Shown: positions 26,887 to 35,745 of the stretch, in pieces
Numbering within the stretch: position 1 is the first letter of the stretch
How the letters are laid out: each line of letters starts with the position of its first letter
Assembly: GCA_021781495.1 (NCBI GenBank)
Contig: JAJXWS010000010.1
Coordinates: 1 to 57,329, forward strand
DNA: 57,329 bases
Direction: 5' to 3'
Origin: Acidobacteriota bacterium
GTDB lineage: Bacteria > Acidobacteriota > Terriglobia > Terriglobales > Acidobacteriaceae
Notes under the pieces: model-generated
The model's database searches: none
Told to the model about the DNA's origin: nothing
Seen by the model: only the letters and a program-made list of their open reading frames with translations
Translations under genes and position numbers: made by a program

Positions 26887-28575
26887 ATGACCATCGAAGG
26901 CAAGCGCCAAAGTATTCCGTTGACTGAGGGTCCCAGCCGTGCCGCGGCCCGCTCCTACCTGCGCGGCGCAGGCTATTCCAAAGACGACCTGCACAAGCCC
27001 ATTATCGGCATTGCTAATACATGGACTGAGATCGGCACCTGCAACGTGCATCTGCGCGACGTCGCCGAGGCCCTCAAGCAGGGCATCCGCGAGGCCGGCG
27101 GCACGCCCATGGAGTTCAACACCATCACCATCTCCGATGGCATCACCATGGGCACCCAGGGCATGAAGGCCTCTCTCGTCTCCCGTGAGGTCATCGCGGA
27201 CTCCATTGAGCTCGTCGCGCGCGGCAATCTTTTCGACGGCCTCGTCGGCATCGGCGGCTGCGACAAGAACATGCCCGGCATCATCATGGCGCTCTGCCGC
27301 CTCGACATTCCCGGCATGATGCTCTACGGCGGCTCCATCGCCCCCGGCAAGATCGACGGCCCCAATGGCGAAAAGATTGACATCACCATCCAGAACGTCT
27401 TTGAAGGCATCGGCTCCTTTGCCGAGGGCCGCATCGACGAGGCGCGCCTGGAAGCCCTTGAAGCCAACGCCTGTCCCGGCGCCGGCGCCTGCGGCGGGCA
27501 GTTCACCGCCAACACCATGGCCATGTCCGGCGAAATTCTCGGCATCTCGCCCATTCAGCTCTCCGGCGTTCCCGCCACGGCCAAGGACAAGTTCGCGGCC
27601 ACCCGCGAAGCCGGCCACATCCTCATGGACGCGGTCCGCGCCAATCGCCGCCCTTCGCAGATTATCACCCGCACCTCGATTGAGAACGCCATCGCTAGCG
27701 TCGCTGCCAGCGGCGGCTCCACCAACGCCGTGCTGCATCTGCTCGCCATCGCGCATGAGATGGGCATCGAGCTCTCCATCGACGACTTCGACGTCATCAG
27801 CAAGCGCACGCCCTTCATCTGCGACCTCACGCCCGCGGGCAAGTTCGTCGCAGCGGACTTCCAGGCCGCCGGCGGCTCGCGCCTGCTTGCGCAGCGCCTC
27901 ATCCAGGCCGGCCATGCCGATGGTTCCACACTCACCATCAGCGGCAAGACGCTCGCCGAAGAGGCAGCGCAGGCCGTCGAAACGCCCGGCCAGGTCGTTA
28001 TCCACACCTTCGACAATCCCCTCAAGCCCACCGGCGGACTCGTAATCCTCAAGGGCAACCTTGCGCCCGAGGGCTGCGTGATGAAGATCGCCGCAGCCAA
28101 CCGCGTGGAGCATCGCGGCCCCGCCCGCGTCTTCGACTGCGAAGACGACTGCTTCGCCGCTGTCCAGTCCGGCCAGATCAAGCCCAACGACGTCATCGTC
28201 ATTCGCTATGAAGGGCCCCGGGGCGGTCCCGGCATGCGCGAGATGCTGCAGGTCACGGCGGCCATCAGCGGCATGCCCGACCTCAGCTCCACCGTGGCCC
28301 TGCTTACCGACGGCCGCTTCTCCGGCGCCACGCGCGGCTTCACCGCCGGCCACGTCGCGCCCGAGGCCTTCGTCGGCGGCCCCATCGCCGCCGTCCGCGA
28401 GGGCGACATCATTCACTTCGACATCCCCAACCGCAAGCTGACACTTGAGATCAGCGACGAAGAGATGGCTGCGCGGCTCAGCAACTTTGCGCCGCCGGCC
28501 CTGCGCTGGCCCACGGGCGTGTTCCGCAAGTACGTCGATCGCGTGAACTCCGCCTCAAAGGGCGCAACCACTTAG
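26887..28575 (+). CDS. ilvD: Dihydroxy-acid dehydratase
   Basis: It dehydrates dihydroxy acids to 2-keto acids, the step shared by valine, isoleucine and leucine synthesis. It has 562 residues. Iron-sulfur ligands are in GGCDKNMPG and CPGAGACGGQFTANTM, and the C-terminal DGRFSGATRGF motif is present. The spacing of the three cysteines fits the IlvD/Edd family with a 2Fe-2S or 4Fe-4S cluster; the type cannot be decided by eye. The start at 26887 has AAGGAAAG directly upstream and is preferred over an ATG at 26869. Confidence 0.96.
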   Translation: MTIEGKRQSIPLTEGPSRAAARSYLRGAGYSKDDLHKPIIGIANTWTEIGTCNVHLRDVAEALKQGIREAGGTPMEFNTITISDGITMGTQGMKASLVSREVIADSIELVARGNLFDGLVGIGGCDKNMPGIIMALCRLDIPGMMLYGGSIAPGKIDGPNGEKIDITIQNVFEGIGSFAEGRIDEARLEALEANACPGAGACGGQFTANTMAMSGEILGISPIQLSGVPATAKDKFAATREAGHILMDAVRANRRPSQIITRTSIENAIASVAASGGSTNAVLHLLAIAHEMGIELSIDDFDVISKRTPFICDLTPAGKFVAADFQAAGGSRLLAQRLIQAGHADGSTLTISGKTLAEEAAQAVETPGQVVIHTFDNPLKPTGGLVILKGNLAPEGCVMKIAAANRVEHRGPARVFDCEDDCFAAVQSGQIKPNDVIVIRYEGPRGGPGMREMLQVTAAISGMPDLSSTVALLTDGRFSGATRGFTAGHVAPEAFVGGPIAAVREGDIIHFDIPNRKLTLEISDEEMAARLSNFAPPALRWPTGVFRKYVDRVNSASKGATT

Positions 28576-28583
28576 GCCTCGCT

Positions 28584-28615
28584 GCGGCGCCCGTCCGGCA
28601 ACGCGCGGGCGCCGC
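28584..28615 (+). repeat. Hairpin between ilvD and ilvB
   Basis: GCGGCGCCCG (28584-28593) pairs perfectly with CGGGCGCCGC (28606-28615), with a 12-base loop, nine bases after the ilvD stop. There is no T-run. This is the second strong intercistronic hairpin in the operon. Confidence 0.55.
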
Positions 28616-28644
28616 CAGCACTCCATCGTGAGACCAGAACGCAA

Positions 28645-28670
28645 AGCCAGCGAGCTGCTCAACGCTGGCT
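28645..28670 (+). promoter_or_regulatory. Hairpin just upstream of the ilvB ribosome binding site
   Basis: AGCCAGCG (28645-28652) pairs with CGCTGGCT (28663-28670) around a ten-base loop. The AAGGAG of ilvB follows four bases later. The position would let the structure shield the translation start from the upstream cistron or protect processed mRNA. Confidence 0.45.
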
Positions 28671-28685
28671 CAGAAGGAGTCATCC

Positions 28686-30452
28686 ATGGGAAGCAACGCC
28701 ATACCGCAATCATCGAATGCCCATCTCACCACACCTACCCGCCTCACTGGCGCTGAGATCATCTGGGCCACGCTGGTGGGCGAGGGCGTCACAGACGTCT
28801 TCGGTTATCCGGGCGGCGCCATCCTGCCCGCCTATGACGCTCTGCGCAAGTTTCCCATTCATCACACCCTGGTGCGACACGAGCAGGGCGCAGCCCACAT
28901 GGCCGACGGCTACGCGCGCGCCTCGGGCAAGGTTGGCGTGGCCGTTGCCACCAGCGGACCCGGCGCCACCAACCTCATCACCGGCATCGCCACGGCCATG
29001 CTCGACTCCATTCCCATGGTCTGCATCACCGGCAACGTCTCCAGCAAGGTGCTCGGCACAGATGCCTTCCAGGAGATCGACATCACCGGCATCACCCTGC
29101 CCGTGACCAAGCACAACTTCCTCGTCAGCAAGACGGAGGACATCGCCCCCGCGCTCCGCCACGCCTTCCAGATCGCGCAGTCCGGGCGCCCCGGCCCCGT
29201 GCTCGTCGACATCACCAAGGACGCGCAGCAGGGCACGGCCATCTTCGACTTCGCCGCCGCCAAGCCGCGCCCCTATCGCCCGCATCCCATGCTGGGCACG
29301 GACGAGTCCAGCCTCGCCGGCGCCGCCGAGCTCATCCGCAACGCCAAGCGCCCCATCATCCTCGCCGGCCACGGCGTCATCGAGTCCGGCGCCATGGAGC
29401 AGATCCGCACCCTCGCCGAGCGCGCGCAGATTCCCGTCGCCCTCACCCTCCTCGGCCTCGGTGGCTTCCCTGCTTCGCATCCGCTCAACCTCGGCATGAT
29501 GGGCATGCACGGCGAAGCCTGGGTCAACCACGCCATTCAGGAGGCCGACCTGCTCATCGCCTGCGGCATGCGCTTCGATGACCGCGTCACCGGCACCACC
29601 TCGCAGTACGCGCTCAAGGCCAAAAAGATTCACATCGAGGTCGATCCGTCTGAGATCAACAAGAACATCAAGGTCGATGTCGCCCTCGTCGGCGATCTGC
29701 GCTCCGTGCTCGAAGACCTGCTCCCGCGCATCCCCGGCCGCGACGGCAGCGCCTGGATCAAGACCATCGAAGCCTCCAAGGGCGCCGTCGCCGTGCGCGA
29801 CATCAAGAACCTGCCCGACTCCGGCCATCTCTACGCCGCCCACGTCATGCACGACCTCTGGCGCATCACCGGCGGAGACGCCATTGTGGCCACTGACGTA
29901 GGCCAGCACCAGATGTGGGAGGCGCAGTACTTCCACCATGAGAAGCCGCGCTCGCTCATCACCTCCGGCGGCCTCGGCACCATGGGCTTCGCGCTGCCTG
30001 CCGCCATCGGCGCCAAAACCGCCTGCCCCGACAAGGAAGTCTGGGTCATCGCCGGCGACGGCGGCATCCAGATGACCGCCTCCGAGCTCTCCACCATCGT
30101 GCAGGAAGGCCTCAAGATCAACATCGCCATCATCAACAACGGCTACCTCGGCATGGTGCGCCAGTGGCAGGAGTTCTTCTACGAGCGCAACTACCAGTCC
30201 ACCCCGCTCGTCAGCCCCGACTTCGTCAAGCTGGCCGACGCCCACGGCATCAAGGGCCGCGCCGTGCGCACGCGCGCTGAGGTTGCCGACGCCGTCAACG
30301 AAGCCCGCTCGCACTCCGGCCCCTTCCTGCTCAACTTCATGGTCGAAAAGGAAGACGCCGTCTATCCCATGATTCCCGCCGGCAGCGCGCTGCACGAGAT
30401 GATCCGCCGCCCCGGCAAAAACCCCCTGGTGGAAAGCCCGGACGACAAGTAG
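28686..30452 (+). CDS. ilvB: Acetolactate synthase large subunit
   Basis: This is the ThDP-dependent enzyme making acetolactate and acetohydroxybutyrate. The 588-residue chain has the N-terminal PYR domain with the catalytic glutamate in RHEQGAAHMADGYAR, the central FAD-binding domain, and the C-terminal PP domain with GDGGIQMTASEL and the NNGYLGMVRQWQ magnesium/ThDP site. It acts with the regulatory subunit encoded 100 bases downstream. AAGGAG precedes the ATG. Confidence 0.96.
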   Translation: MGSNAIPQSSNAHLTTPTRLTGAEIIWATLVGEGVTDVFGYPGGAILPAYDALRKFPIHHTLVRHEQGAAHMADGYARASGKVGVAVATSGPGATNLITGIATAMLDSIPMVCITGNVSSKVLGTDAFQEIDITGITLPVTKHNFLVSKTEDIAPALRHAFQIAQSGRPGPVLVDITKDAQQGTAIFDFAAAKPRPYRPHPMLGTDESSLAGAAELIRNAKRPIILAGHGVIESGAMEQIRTLAERAQIPVALTLLGLGGFPASHPLNLGMMGMHGEAWVNHAIQEADLLIACGMRFDDRVTGTTSQYALKAKKIHIEVDPSEINKNIKVDVALVGDLRSVLEDLLPRIPGRDGSAWIKTIEASKGAVAVRDIKNLPDSGHLYAAHVMHDLWRITGGDAIVATDVGQHQMWEAQYFHHEKPRSLITSGGLGTMGFALPAAIGAKTACPDKEVWVIAGDGGIQMTASELSTIVQEGLKINIAIINNGYLGMVRQWQEFFYERNYQSTPLVSPDFVKLADAHGIKGRAVRTRAEVADAVNEARSHSGPFLLNFMVEKEDAVYPMIPAGSALHEMIRRPGKNPLVESPDDK

Positions 30453-30552
30453 CAACACAGCCGCCGGTGGTCGGCACGGCCGCGCACAGCGCCTGCCGCC
30501 CCGGTGCCTGATCTCCTGAACCAGCTTTTTTCATTCAGCAAGGATGGCCATT

Positions 30553-31137
30553 ATGCTGCATACATTTGTTGCTTACGTGGAAGACCTGCCCGGCGTGCTC
30601 ACGCGCGTGGCCTCGCTCTTCCGTCGTCTCAATATCAACATCAGCTCCCTCACCGTGGGCCGCAGTGAGCGCCCCGGCCTCTCCCGCCTCACCCTCGTCT
30701 GCGACGCCTCCGCGGAAGCCGGTCACCGCATCCGCGCCAGCTTGTTTAAACTGGAGAATGTGGTCGATGTGGATGACATCGCCCAGGCGCCGTCTGTCAC
30801 CCGCGAGCTCGCGCTCATCAAGGTGGCCGCCACGCCGGAAAACCGCTCCCAGATCTTCGAGCTCGCGGAGGTCTTCCGCGCCCGCATCGTCGACCTCGCG
30901 CCGGAGTCGCTGATGATTGAACTGACCGGCGTCGAAAGCAAGATTGAAGGCCTCATCCAGGTCCTCAATGAGTCCGAGGATCGCATCCTCGAAATCTGCC
31001 GCAGCGGCAAAATGACCATGCGCCGCGGCCATCACACCAGCCGCGTCCTCCGTGCCATGGGCGCCCCCGCCGAGGATTCGGCCAACGCGGAGCCCACGGA
31101 AAACTTTGAAGACCGCGCAGCCGTCGAGCCCGAGTAA
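30553..31137 (+). CDS. ilvN: Acetolactate synthase regulatory small subunit
   Basis: This 194-residue subunit binds the catalytic subunit and confers valine feedback inhibition. An N-terminal ACT domain (residues about 2-75; VEDLPGVLTRVASLFRRLNI) is followed by the ALS_ss C-terminal domain. A hydrophilic tail of about 30 residues rich in Glu, Ala and Pro makes it longer than the usual 160-170. The ATG at 30553 is favoured because AAGGA lies eight bases upstream; an ATG at 30544 would abut that site. With LeuA lacking its own sensor, this ACT domain may be the main allosteric brake in the operon. Confidence 0.93.
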   Translation: MLHTFVAYVEDLPGVLTRVASLFRRLNINISSLTVGRSERPGLSRLTLVCDASAEAGHRIRASLFKLENVVDVDDIAQAPSVTRELALIKVAATPENRSQIFELAEVFRARIVDLAPESLMIELTGVESKIEGLIQVLNESEDRILEICRSGKMTMRRGHHTSRVLRAMGAPAEDSANAEPTENFEDRAAVEPE

Positions 31138-32226
<1,089 letters not shown>

Positions 32227-32247
32227 CTCAATAACCCTTCAACACCA

Positions 32248-32286
32248 CGGCCCTGCGAGAAACCCTCGCAGGGCCGCAGCTTTTTG
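32248..32286 (+). terminator. Strong intrinsic terminator after ilvC
   Basis: CGGCCCTGCGAG (32248-32259) pairs perfectly over 12 bases with CTCGCAGGGCCG (32265-32276) around a five-base loop, followed by CAGC and TTTTT. It ends the leu-ilv operon. Confidence 0.92.
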
Positions 32287-32382
32287 ATACTTGTAATCGT
32301 GAGAATATATTTGCCCGGCCATTCGCATTCTTTAGGACAATTATGTGCTTGTCACACAAAGGTCAAGGCGGGAAAATGTTCC

Positions 32383-33075
32383 ATGTCCAAAAAGCCTCAC
32401 TCGTTATGGCTTTCCGGCCTCGCCATCAACCTGATCAGCAACCTTATCGCCTTCATTGTGGGGGGCTTTACAACTTATTTCTCTCATGAAGGCTCAGCCT
32501 GGATCAAACCTCTTCTCTTCGGCGGAATCGCCTGGTTAGTCACGTTCTGCTCAATTCTAGCTATTAGGTATATGAACAGGCTTCCGAGGAGACTCGACCC
32601 TCTGACTGTGGAGAATGCAGGTCGAAGGATTAGGGATTGGCTAGATGAATTCAACCTGACAGTTAAGAGCGTTCCTGATTCAGATTGCGATTTCTTCTAC
32701 ATCGTCACTACAGACGGAGGGAAGAAAATCTCAATCTTTCGGAACCTTAAACAGAATACCGATTACATCTCGCTTAAAGGACTAATAACTACCAGCGATG
32801 ATGAGAAGGCAATAATCGCTCGAATGTCTGACGACGAAAAAATATCCCTCAGATTGGCATTGGAGCTTGAATTATCTCGTGCAGTGATGGGGTACACGAC
32901 GCAAAACATGCTTGACTCATTGACCATTTTCAAGCGTGTTCCGATCACCGAGACGCTTTCCGCAGAAGATCTTCTAACTGTAATGTGGGAGGTTGAGGCA
33001 ATGCTCACGTCGCTATTCGTAATAGGTGCACTAGGTTTCCACCGACATAGCCTCCGCCAGAAAGAAGAAGCGTAA
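32383..33075 (+). CDS. Orphan AT-richer membrane-anchored protein
   Basis: This 230-residue protein has two hydrophobic segments at about residues 8-32 and 41-59, then a soluble domain to the end. The soluble part (ENAGRRIRDWLDEFNL, then a two-stranded VTTDGGKKISIFRNL, then helices) is weakly reminiscent of the DUF2299 layout. I cannot confirm that by eye and assign no function. Base composition is clearly lower in GC than its neighbours, and it contains many codons rare in the rest of the window (ATA, TTA, AGA, AGG). It is boxed between the ilvC terminator and a palindromic repeat, so recent acquisition is likely. The start is the methionine of MSKKPHS; an upstream extension to 32284 would run into the terminator. 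Confidence 0.65.
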   Translation: MSKKPHSLWLSGLAINLISNLIAFIVGGFTTYFSHEGSAWIKPLLFGGIAWLVTFCSILAIRYMNRLPRRLDPLTVENAGRRIRDWLDEFNLTVKSVPDSDCDFFYIVTTDGGKKISIFRNLKQNTDYISLKGLITTSDDEKAIIARMSDDEKISLRLALELELSRAVMGYTTQNMLDSLTIFKRVPITETLSAEDLLTVMWEVEAMLTSLFVIGALGFHRHSLRQKEEA

Positions 33076-33094
33076 TGAATGTAGATTGAATGCC

Positions 33095-33131
33095 GGGTGC
33101 CCCAAGTCTCGCTTCTGAGACCTAGGGCACC
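33095..33131 (+). repeat. Palindromic intergenic repeat, copy A
   Basis: GGTGCCC (33096-33102) pairs with GGGCACC (33125-33131) and an inner GTCTC with GAGAC around the loop GCTTCT. The core GTCTCGCTTCTGAGACC recurs at 34.2 kb and 54.9 kb, each time after a gene end and in the same orientation. Confidence 0.75.
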
Positions 33132-33227
33132 TCAACCCTCAACTAGCCTTCCTGTGCGCGAAACCTAGAACGCCATATCATCTCTCACCGGTTGCCCCCT
33201 CCACCCTCACCCATTACAATTCAGCCC

Positions 33228-34220
33228 GTGTCGAAACCATCCCCGGTCTCACGCCGCAATTTCATTTCCGCCGCCCTCGCAGGCTCCGCCGCCACTCTTG
33301 CCGGTGCAGCCGTGCCCGAATCCTCGCCGGTCGAATGGACCCCTGAGCGCACCCAGGCCGCGCTCCGCAGCGCCACCGGCACCAGCCTCGTCCTGCTCGG
33401 CACCGGCGGCGGCCCCGTGGAAGGCCGCCCGCGCCGTATGACCTCGCATGTCCTCGTCAGCAACGGCGCAGCCTACATCGTCGACTGCGGCCTCGGCGTC
33501 ACCACGCAGTTCGCCCGCACCGGAATCCCCTTCTCCGCCGTCCGCTCCATCTTCATCACCCACCACCACCCTGACCACAACGTCGAGTACGGCCCATTCC
33601 TGCTTCTCCGCTGGGCCAAAGAGATCACGCAGGCCCCTTCCGCCTACGGCCCGCCGCCACTCGTGCAGATGACCCGCGACTATCTCCGCTCCATGGACGC
33701 CACCATCCGCTTCTGGTCAGAGGATTTCCAGTACCCGCCGCTCAAAGTCGACGACGTTCACGAGATAACCGGCTCCGGCCACGTCATGAAGGACGAAAAC
33801 GTCCGCGTCACCTCGGCACTCGTGCAGCATCCGCCCGTGCACCCTGCCCTCGGCTACCGCTTCGACTTCGCCGACCGCTCCATCGCCTTCTCAGGCGACA
33901 CCGTCCCGGTAGACGCCATGGTCCGCCTGGCCCACGGAGCAGATGTGCTCGTTCACGAGGCCATCGACATGGCCGTCATGGACCGCATGGAGCGACTCAA
34001 TAATGACCCAGCCCAATACAAGATCAACATGCATCACATGCGCGCCGATCATGCTCCCATCGAAGACGTGGGCCGCATCGCTCAGGAGGCCGGCGTCAAG
34101 ACGCTTGTCCTCTCGCATCTCAGTCCCAGCATCGGCGTTCCAGACGAAGCCTGGCGCGCCGGCGCCGCAAAGCACTTCAAAGGCAAAATCATCGTCGGTC
34201 ACGACCTCATGGTCATCTAG
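33228..34220 (+). CDS. Tat-exported metallo-beta-lactamase-fold hydrolase
   Basis: This 330-residue protein starts with a twin-arginine signal (SRRNFISAALAGSAATLAG), so it is exported folded with its metals. The mature part is an MBL fold of the RNase Z-like branch: GTGGGP, the zinc motif THHHPDHN, later histidines in QHPPVHPA, the metal-bridging aspartate in FSGDT, HEAID, and the last histidine in SHLSP. Substrate unknown; the export signal argues against tRNA processing. GTG at 33228 is chosen because it directly precedes the signal; a TTG at 33192 adds only a low-complexity Pro stretch. Confidence 0.85.
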   Translation: MSKPSPVSRRNFISAALAGSAATLAGAAVPESSPVEWTPERTQAALRSATGTSLVLLGTGGGPVEGRPRRMTSHVLVSNGAAYIVDCGLGVTTQFARTGIPFSAVRSIFITHHHPDHNVEYGPFLLLRWAKEITQAPSAYGPPPLVQMTRDYLRSMDATIRFWSEDFQYPPLKVDDVHEITGSGHVMKDENVRVTSALVQHPPVHPALGYRFDFADRSIAFSGDTVPVDAMVRLAHGADVLVHEAIDMAVMDRMERLNNDPAQYKINMHHMRADHAPIEDVGRIAQEAGVKTLVLSHLSPSIGVPDEAWRAGAAKHFKGKIIVGHDLMVI

Positions 34221-34597
34221 CCGGATGTCCCGGGGTCTCGCTTTTGAGACCTGGGCCGGGTGCCCCATCCATCCCGCGCCCTTTGCCGCATGGGTGGGAA
34301 AGTACGAACCCAACCCCCCGTCCTCTTGAGCGAACGCAGCGAGTCGAAAGATCCGCGGTTGCTTTTCTGGCGCTCTCCGTCAGAACCACCCCGGATGCCG
34401 GTTGCCCTACGCACCTCTAGAGATTTTCTTTCCCCCAGAAAATCGTGCGGAAAATTACGGAGTCATTTTGGCTTCATCTTGGCCTTCTGCCTGTTGCACC
34501 CATGCTTTACCATGGCTGCAACGCAGCATCGGCTCCGCGCGCGCATCCAACCGGCGCGTCCAACTGTAATCCCTGCTGCAACATAGGATGATTCCCC
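34221..34597 (+). repeat. 377-base intergenic region with palindromic repeat copy B
   Basis: No gene is supported. Copy B of the repeat lies at about 34221-34265 (GGTCTCGCTTTTGAGACCT core) and is followed by a second GGGTGCCCCATCC unit. That unit forms an imperfect hairpin with GGGTGGG near 34291 and leads into AGTACGAA. A stretch with GAGCGAACGCAGCGAGTCGA (34329-34348) looks like another repetitive unit. Further right is a GATTTTC/GAAAATC hairpin (34422-34428 with 34438-34444). The last 60 bases include the AGGA ribosome binding site of the next gene. Confidence 0.6.
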
Positions 34598-35674
34598 ATG
34601 CACTCACCTGGCCGGATGGCGCTCTTCTTCCTGCTCGCTTCGTTCGCATTCCTCCGCCCTGCGTCCGCAGCGGCCCCCGCAGTGCAGGCTGACGCGCCCG
34701 CAGGCTCTTGGGCAATCGCCATCCACGGCGGCGCCGGAGAAGACGAGTGGCTCCACATGGCGCCTGCCACCGCCGCGGCCTACCATGCCTCGCTCGCCCG
34801 CGCCCTCGCCGCCGGAGCCTCCGTGCTCCAGCGCAACGGCGAGGCGCTCGATGCCGTCCAGGCCGCCGTCCAGGTCCTCGAAGACGACCCGCTCTTCAAC
34901 GCCGGCCGCGGCTCCGCCTTCGCCGCTGACGGCACCAATGAGATGGACGCCGCCATCATGGACGGCTCCAACCTACAGGCCGGAGCCGTCGCCGCCGTCC
35001 ACTTCACCCGCCACCCCATCGCGCTCGCCCGCACCGTCATGGAGCGCACTCCCTACGTGCTGATGGTCGGCGCCGGCGCAGACGCCTTCGCCCGTGAGCA
35101 GCACATCCAGCAGGAGCCGCCCGCCTTCTTCTTCACCGAAATGCGCTGGCAGGAGTTCGCCACCATCATGCGCGCCAGCCATCGGCCCATGCCGCCGCGC
35201 CCGCGCGGAGTGCCGCCCGCAGCCAGCCTCACCGGCTCAGCGCTTCCGCCCATCTTTTCGCATCGATTCGGCACCGTCGGCGCCGTCGCCCGCGACAACG
35301 CCGGACACCTCGCCGCGGCCACATCCACCGGCGGCATGCAGGGCAAGCTGCCCGGTCGCGTGGGAGACTCGCCCCTGATCGGCGCAGGCACCTACGCCAG
35401 CGACCGCTCCTGCGCCGTCTCCGGCACCGGCGTCGGCGAATACTTCATCCGCCTCACGCTCGCCCGCCAGGTCTGCACCCTCGTGGAAGAAGGCCGCACC
35501 CCGCAGCAGGCCGCCGACCAGATGATCCACACCGAACTGCCCTCGCTCAAGGGCGGCGAAGGCGGCGTCATCGTCCTCGGCCTCGATGGCGTTCCAGTCT
35601 GGAGTTCGAACACCCTCGGCATGTTCCGCGCCCGGCAGCAGGCCGGCCAGCCGCCTGAGATTCACGTCCAGTAG
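34598..35674 (+). CDS. Secreted isoaspartyl peptidase/L-asparaginase (Ntn hydrolase)
   Basis: This plant-type asparaginase family protein hydrolyses isoaspartyl dipeptides and asparagine. It has 358 residues with a signal peptide (hydrophobic residues 7-24, ending ASAAA). The alpha part shows IHGGAG, FNAGRGSAF and EMDAAIMDG. The autoproteolytic site is Gly-Thr226 in RFGTVGAVA; Thr226 becomes the N-terminal nucleophile of the beta chain. STGGMQGKLPGRVGDSPLIGAG is seen after it and forms the substrate pocket. It probably acts in the periplasm, recycling damaged peptides or degrading asparagine. Confidence 0.93.
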   Translation: MHSPGRMALFFLLASFAFLRPASAAAPAVQADAPAGSWAIAIHGGAGEDEWLHMAPATAAAYHASLARALAAGASVLQRNGEALDAVQAAVQVLEDDPLFNAGRGSAFAADGTNEMDAAIMDGSNLQAGAVAAVHFTRHPIALARTVMERTPYVLMVGAGADAFAREQHIQQEPPAFFFTEMRWQEFATIMRASHRPMPPRPRGVPPAASLTGSALPPIFSHRFGTVGAVARDNAGHLAAATSTGGMQGKLPGRVGDSPLIGAGTYASDRSCAVSGTGVGEYFIRLTLARQVCTLVEEGRTPQQAADQMIHTELPSLKGGEGGVIVLGLDGVPVWSSNTLGMFRARQQAGQPPEIHVQ

Positions 35675-35745
35675 CGCAAAGGGCGCAAGCACCTGTCGCG
35701 CCTGCGCCCCTGCCCGGGATTGCCCGGCTCCCGATCGGCCGGCCG

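Noticed and set aside
28710..30458. Long minus-strand open frame opposite ilvB
   Set aside because: It is compositional shadow of the GC-rich ilvB; no domain and no ribosome binding site.
34260..34586. 108-codon plus-strand open frame in the 377-base intergenic region
   Set aside because: It runs across the palindromic repeats and has no family resemblance or ribosome binding site.
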